64,000 bases of DNA, taken from NCBI GenBank assembly GCA_017937025.1, contig JAGBEJ010000004.1, positions 289,688 through 353,687 of the forward strand. Reading direction: 5' to 3'. The DNA is from Paludibacteraceae bacterium. GTDB lineage: Bacteria; Bacteroidota; Bacteroidia; Bacteroidales; Paludibacteraceae. The position numbers were made by a program, and so were the translations under genes. Of this stretch, positions 61,626-64,000 are shown one piece after another. The first letter of the stretch is position 1, and each line of letters begins with the position of its first letter. The notes under the pieces were generated by a model that saw nothing but the letters and a program-made list of their open reading frames with translations, was not told the DNA's origin and made no database searches.

Positions 61626-62999
61626 ATGGAAAATCAATTTATTCAGAAGTTTGAAATCATCGGCCTATTTGGTTACAAGAATGTATGCATTACATTCAAT
61701 CATTCTACACTGATAGTAATAGGTGAGAATGGATTCGGCAAGACAAGTATTCTAAATGCTCTTAATTTCTTAATTACGCACTCTTACAAGCGCCTCTTAG
61801 AGATTAAGTTTGAAGCAATAAGATTGACTATTGATGGTAGAGAGTTCTTCTATAAAAGAAATCTGATAGAACAGTATTCTTCCTATGTTGATAGAAAAGA
61901 TAACGAAGGCCATTCCATTATTGATTTTGTAAGACGAAATACAGACAAGAAGGTATTTTTGACAGCAGTAGAATTGATTGAAGCAGGAAAACGTAGTGAA
62001 TTCTTTGCTTTGGTGAAGAATGATGTTTTCTTGAAAACGATCCCTGGTAATTTGTTGTATCAAGAATTATTTACTTGGAATGAGCAGACAAAGACTTTTC
62101 GTGATTTCCGCGTTATGGAAGACCTTATTGACAGTTACGGCTATACCGTTCTTTTCTATCCAACTTATCGAAGGGTTGAAGTTGATTATCAGAGTCTTTT
62201 CCCCCTCGGCGAAAGGCGAAGATTGATGCATTTTGAAGAGGAGAGAAACAATGAGCATGAGGATATGAATATCCGTTTTGGAATGAAGGATGTGGCTAGA
62301 CGCATTGAAACAATTACAGACATCATCCGTAAATCATCATTGGAAGGCTTTACAAACGTGTCGGGTGACGTTATTCATCAGATATTGGATATAAATCCAG
62401 GCGTCAAACACGACTTAGATTGTACGGAAGATGAATTAAGAATAGTCCTAGACCGTACAGGAAGCAAACTGAATGAAAGTGATAAATCTGTTATCTTGAA
62501 TCAATTCAAGGATCATGATAATGCCTTATTTGGGAACAAATTCCTTCTATTCTATTTACAACAGTTGTTGATAATATACAGAAGTCAAGAAAAGTATGAT
62601 TCTGTAATCAACAAGTATTGTGACGTATGCAACAAGTATCTAAGTGACAAGAAATTTGTATACGACGCAAGCAATGTTACACTTGCAATTTACCGTTGCA
62701 TTGATGGTAAGCCTGTAACATCACAAGACAATAATGTTCAATTGAATCAATTAAGTTCTGGCGAGAAGCAAATCGTTTCTATCTTTTCCCAAATATATTT
62801 GGAACTAGATAAAAAGTATGTCGTTCTATTTGACGAACCTGAGTTGTCGTTGTCCATATATTGGCAGGAAAATTTATTGCCTGATATTATAGCATCGGGT
62901 AACTGTATGTTCTTAATGGCTGTAACTCATTCACCATTTATCTTTGGTGACAAACTAAAACAATTTACTGTTGGAATGCATGAATTTATAAAGAGATAA
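61626..62999 (+). CDS. AAA ATPase, AriA-like (PARIS-type phage defence candidate)
   Basis: 457 residues of the ABC/Rad50-like AAA_15/AAA_21 group. Walker A is GENGFGKT (residues 33-40), ABC signature LSSGEKQI (about 376-383), Walker B VVLFDEPELSLS (about 399-410), and an H-loop THS near 434. The middle is helical and family-specific. The stop overlaps the ATG of a DUF4435-like fragment (TAATG). That gene pair is the layout of the PARIS system, in which AriA is the ATPase and AriB the TOPRIM/DUF4435 nuclease. GC is far below that of dnaK, consistent with transfer. Confidence 0.8.
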   Translation: MENQFIQKFEIIGLFGYKNVCITFNHSTLIVIGENGFGKTSILNALNFLITHSYKRLLEIKFEAIRLTIDGREFFYKRNLIEQYSSYVDRKDNEGHSIIDFVRRNTDKKVFLTAVELIEAGKRSEFFALVKNDVFLKTIPGNLLYQELFTWNEQTKTFRDFRVMEDLIDSYGYTVLFYPTYRRVEVDYQSLFPLGERRRLMHFEEERNNEHEDMNIRFGMKDVARRIETITDIIRKSSLEGFTNVSGDVIHQILDINPGVKHDLDCTEDELRIVLDRTGSKLNESDKSVILNQFKDHDNALFGNKFLLFYLQQLLIIYRSQEKYDSVINKYCDVCNKYLSDKKFVYDASNVTLAIYRCIDGKPVTSQDNNVQLNQLSSGEKQIVSIFSQIYLELDKKYVVLFDEPELSLSIYWQENLLPDIIASGNCMFLMAVTHSPFIFGDKLKQFTVGMHEFIKR

Positions 63000-63160
63000 T
63001 GATTGAGCAGATTTTCACTCCAGATGCATTAGCCAAGAAACGAGGTGATGCTTCTGTTATCTATTCCAAATTCACTTTGCTTGTCCCTCAATTTGGCGAA
63101 GATGCAATTTATTGTTTTGTAGAAGGAAGTTACGAAAAGAGTGTAATTTATTGGAAATGA
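62999..63160 (+). pseudogene. Truncated DUF4435 (AriB-like TOPRIM) gene fragment
   Basis: 53 codons beginning MIEQIFTPDALAKKRGDASVIYSKF and reaching AIYCFVEGS before diverging to YEKSVIYWK and stop. DUF4435 proteins are normally about 280-320 residues and start their TOPRIM core with 'iyCFVEG.D..yY', where the Glu binds metal. Here the Glu is present (residue 42) but the core after it is missing. The break falls next to DNA of different composition, so the gene was probably cut by an insertion or deletion. Its start overlaps the AAA ATPase stop by one base. Confidence 0.6.
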
Positions 63161-63278
63161 GCGTAGGTTAATCGCTCTTGATAGTAATAGGTTACGATTT
63201 AGTTAGTTATCTACTGCATTATCCTTCTGCGCGTTGCGTAACCTTCAAAGAACTCTTCGTATGCAAAAGTAGCTATTT

Positions 63279-63314
63279 AATCCGAGATTTTGATATAAAC
63301 TCCCGGATTTTTTT
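63279..63314 (+). terminator. Terminator-like hairpin
   Basis: AATCCGAGA pairs with TCCCGGATT (one mismatch), followed by seven T. Confidence 0.5.
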
Positions 63315-63420
63315 ATCCCCTCATTCATAAGATTTTTCCGTAAAAGCGGTTTTGTCCGTCGGAACACCATTGCCCAAAACGGGTTTGAGCAAACGTGTGC
63401 CGACTACCGCATAGCCGTAG

Positions 63421-63482
63421 AAAAAGGCACAGCCTCACGCCTAAACGATGTTTAGACTGATGATGCTGTGCCTCTTTCTTTT
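63421..63482. terminator. Nested hairpin, terminator-like on both strands
   Basis: AAAAAGGCACAGC pairs with GCTGTGCCT(C)TTTCTTTTT; inside the loop CTAAAC-GAT-GTTTAG forms a second perfect stem (63441-63455). It lies just after the small minus-strand gene. Confidence 0.65.
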
Positions 63483-63505
63483 TGCGCCTATGCCAAGAGG
63501 TGCTT

Positions 63506-63820
63506 TTACGGGGTTTCAGATGATTTTTCTTTTTTCGTTGTTCCTTTTGCCGGAAGCGGAAAGTGAATGCAGAGTGCGTCAGCCTGCCCCATGAATGAAA
63601 CAGTCGGCCGCACACAGCCGGACAAACCGGGAAGAATGCTTGTTGCCACCCGGCTGAACAAGTTCCGTCGGATTGGAAACAAGCATACTTCCTTTGTCGG
63701 GGGGGTGCCCTTTTCACGCTTCCGGTGAAGTTTTTTTTCTTTCAGACGGTTTCCTCTTTTTACGGATTTTCTCCTGAAGTTTTTTCTACCCAATCTGCCT
63801 CTGTTTTCGTTTACCTCCAT
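63506..63820 (-). CDS. Small basic protein of a possible mobile element, low confidence
   Basis: 104 residues, starting MEVNENRGRLGRKNFRRKS, extremely basic over the first 40 residues (RLKEKKLHRKREKG). No family recognised. Support comes from context: a -7 box 51 bases upstream and a two-strand hairpin 24 bases downstream make a complete transcription unit. A different overlapping frame (63325-63717) is less likely because it runs through that hairpin. The unit could instead encode an RNA. Confidence 0.35.
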   Translation of the reverse strand: MEVNENRGRLGRKNFRRKSVKRGNRLKEKKLHRKREKGTPPTKEVCLFPIRRNLFSRVATSILPGLSGCVRPTVSFMGQADALCIHFPLPAKGTTKKEKSSETP

Positions 63821-63870
63821 TTTTGCGCCTTTCAGTGAGCCGCATCAGTCAGTCATTTCCGTTCTGGGCG

Positions 63871-63878
63871 CAAAGGTA
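63871..63878 (-). promoter_or_regulatory. -7 promoter element for the small basic gene
   Basis: TACCTTTG on the minus strand, 51 bases before the start at 63820. Confidence 0.45.
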
Positions 63879-64000
63879 ATTCCGGGATTGGACGGGAAAG
63901 CAAGGTCAAGCCTCCTGTTTTCGGTAAAAATCTCCAGCCCTGCGGGTAGTATTTTGACCGAAAAACCTTGCATTCCCTAATCCCTACCTTTTCAAGCACC
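63879..64000. other. GC-rich end of window
   Basis: 122 bases with no recognisable feature beyond composition like 63310-63870; probably the continuation of the same foreign element. Confidence 0.3.

Larger units (their letters stand above)
63161..63505. other. Noncoding stretch, likely edge of a mobile element
   Basis: No supportable gene. It holds GCAAAAGTAG at 63263-63272 (minus strand CTACTTTTGC, close to the GTAnnTTTGC core used by CTnDOT-type integrases), a hairpin with a T run (63279-63314) and a larger hairpin (63421-63482). GC rises sharply to the right of about 63310. Confidence 0.5.

Noticed and set aside
63325..63717. A 130-codon minus-strand frame at the right end
   Set aside because: Runs through a strong hairpin and overlaps the better-supported small frame; very rich in Arg, Cys and His, as expected of a shadow.

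Overview
The window is a 64 kb piece of a Bacteroidales chromosome (Bacteroides/Prevotella/Muribaculum-like; the genus cannot be settled from this sequence). The indications are Bacteroidetes-type promoters (TAnnTTTG about 30-80 bases before many starts), no consistent Shine-Dalgarno sequences, BspA-like leucine-rich-repeat proteins, an OMP_b-brl type TonB receptor, GldF, a succinylornithine-type ArgF', an OstA-like protein and SurA-like isomerases in tandem. Most of it is ordinary core genome of roughly 50% GC. A few AT-rich patches and the right-hand end are accessory DNA.

Layout. 1-3.3 kb: the end of polA, a Cu/Zn-type efflux permease fused to an HMA domain, and a BspA-like LRR protein. 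3.3-6.4 kb: an AT-rich array of small lipoproteins on the minus strand, with startless fragments of other coding frames between them. 6.5-7.8 kb: an unknown gene overlapping 5-formyl-THF cyclo-ligase. 7.8-15.3 kb: the rod-shape operon purH-mreB-mreC-mreD-mrdA-rodA. 15.4-17.7 kb: three FKBP isomerases, one each for cytoplasm, periplasm and membrane anchor. 17.8-21.1 kb: class I fumarase and a second LRR protein. 21.1-21.6 kb: a noncoding block of palindromic repeats. 21.6-36 kb: DUF805 protein, dnaG-nadE, then a seven-gene envelope operon (PagL-like barrel, three SurA-type proteins, OstA-like, Sua5/YwlC, initiating sugar transferase). 36-40 kb: gldF-surE-unknown-lpxB-panE. 40-47 kb: CLC channel, CoA-transferase, amidase, an unknown membrane protein, aroQ-pyk. 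47-50.8 kb: TonB receptor, tRNA-Arg, recO, tRNA-Glu, rpsT. 50.9-58.8 kb: radC, proB-proA, unknown, argF'-argB-argE/dapE-like, tyrS. 58.8-61.2 kb: tRNA-Gln and dnaK with an unusual upstream repeat region. 61.2-64 kb: a frameshifted small gene, an AAA ATPase resembling AriA of the PARIS phage-defence system, an AriB/DUF4435 fragment cut off after 53 codons, and GC-rich DNA that looks like the edge of a mobile element.

How the genes work together. Several operons build the envelope: Mre/Rod/PBP2 for lateral wall growth, SurA-type and FKBP isomerases for outer-membrane protein folding, OstA-like and LpxB for lipopolysaccharide, and a polyprenyl-phosphate sugar transferase that starts a surface polysaccharide. 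The pro/arg block takes glutamate to proline and supplies three steps of the acylated arginine pathway. The most interesting parts are the lipoprotein array with orphan coding tails, the interrupted AriA/AriB-like pair, the Lys-rich FDPF-repeat barrel whose expected catalytic Ser is Cys, and the evenly spaced CTGCCAAA repeats before dnaK.
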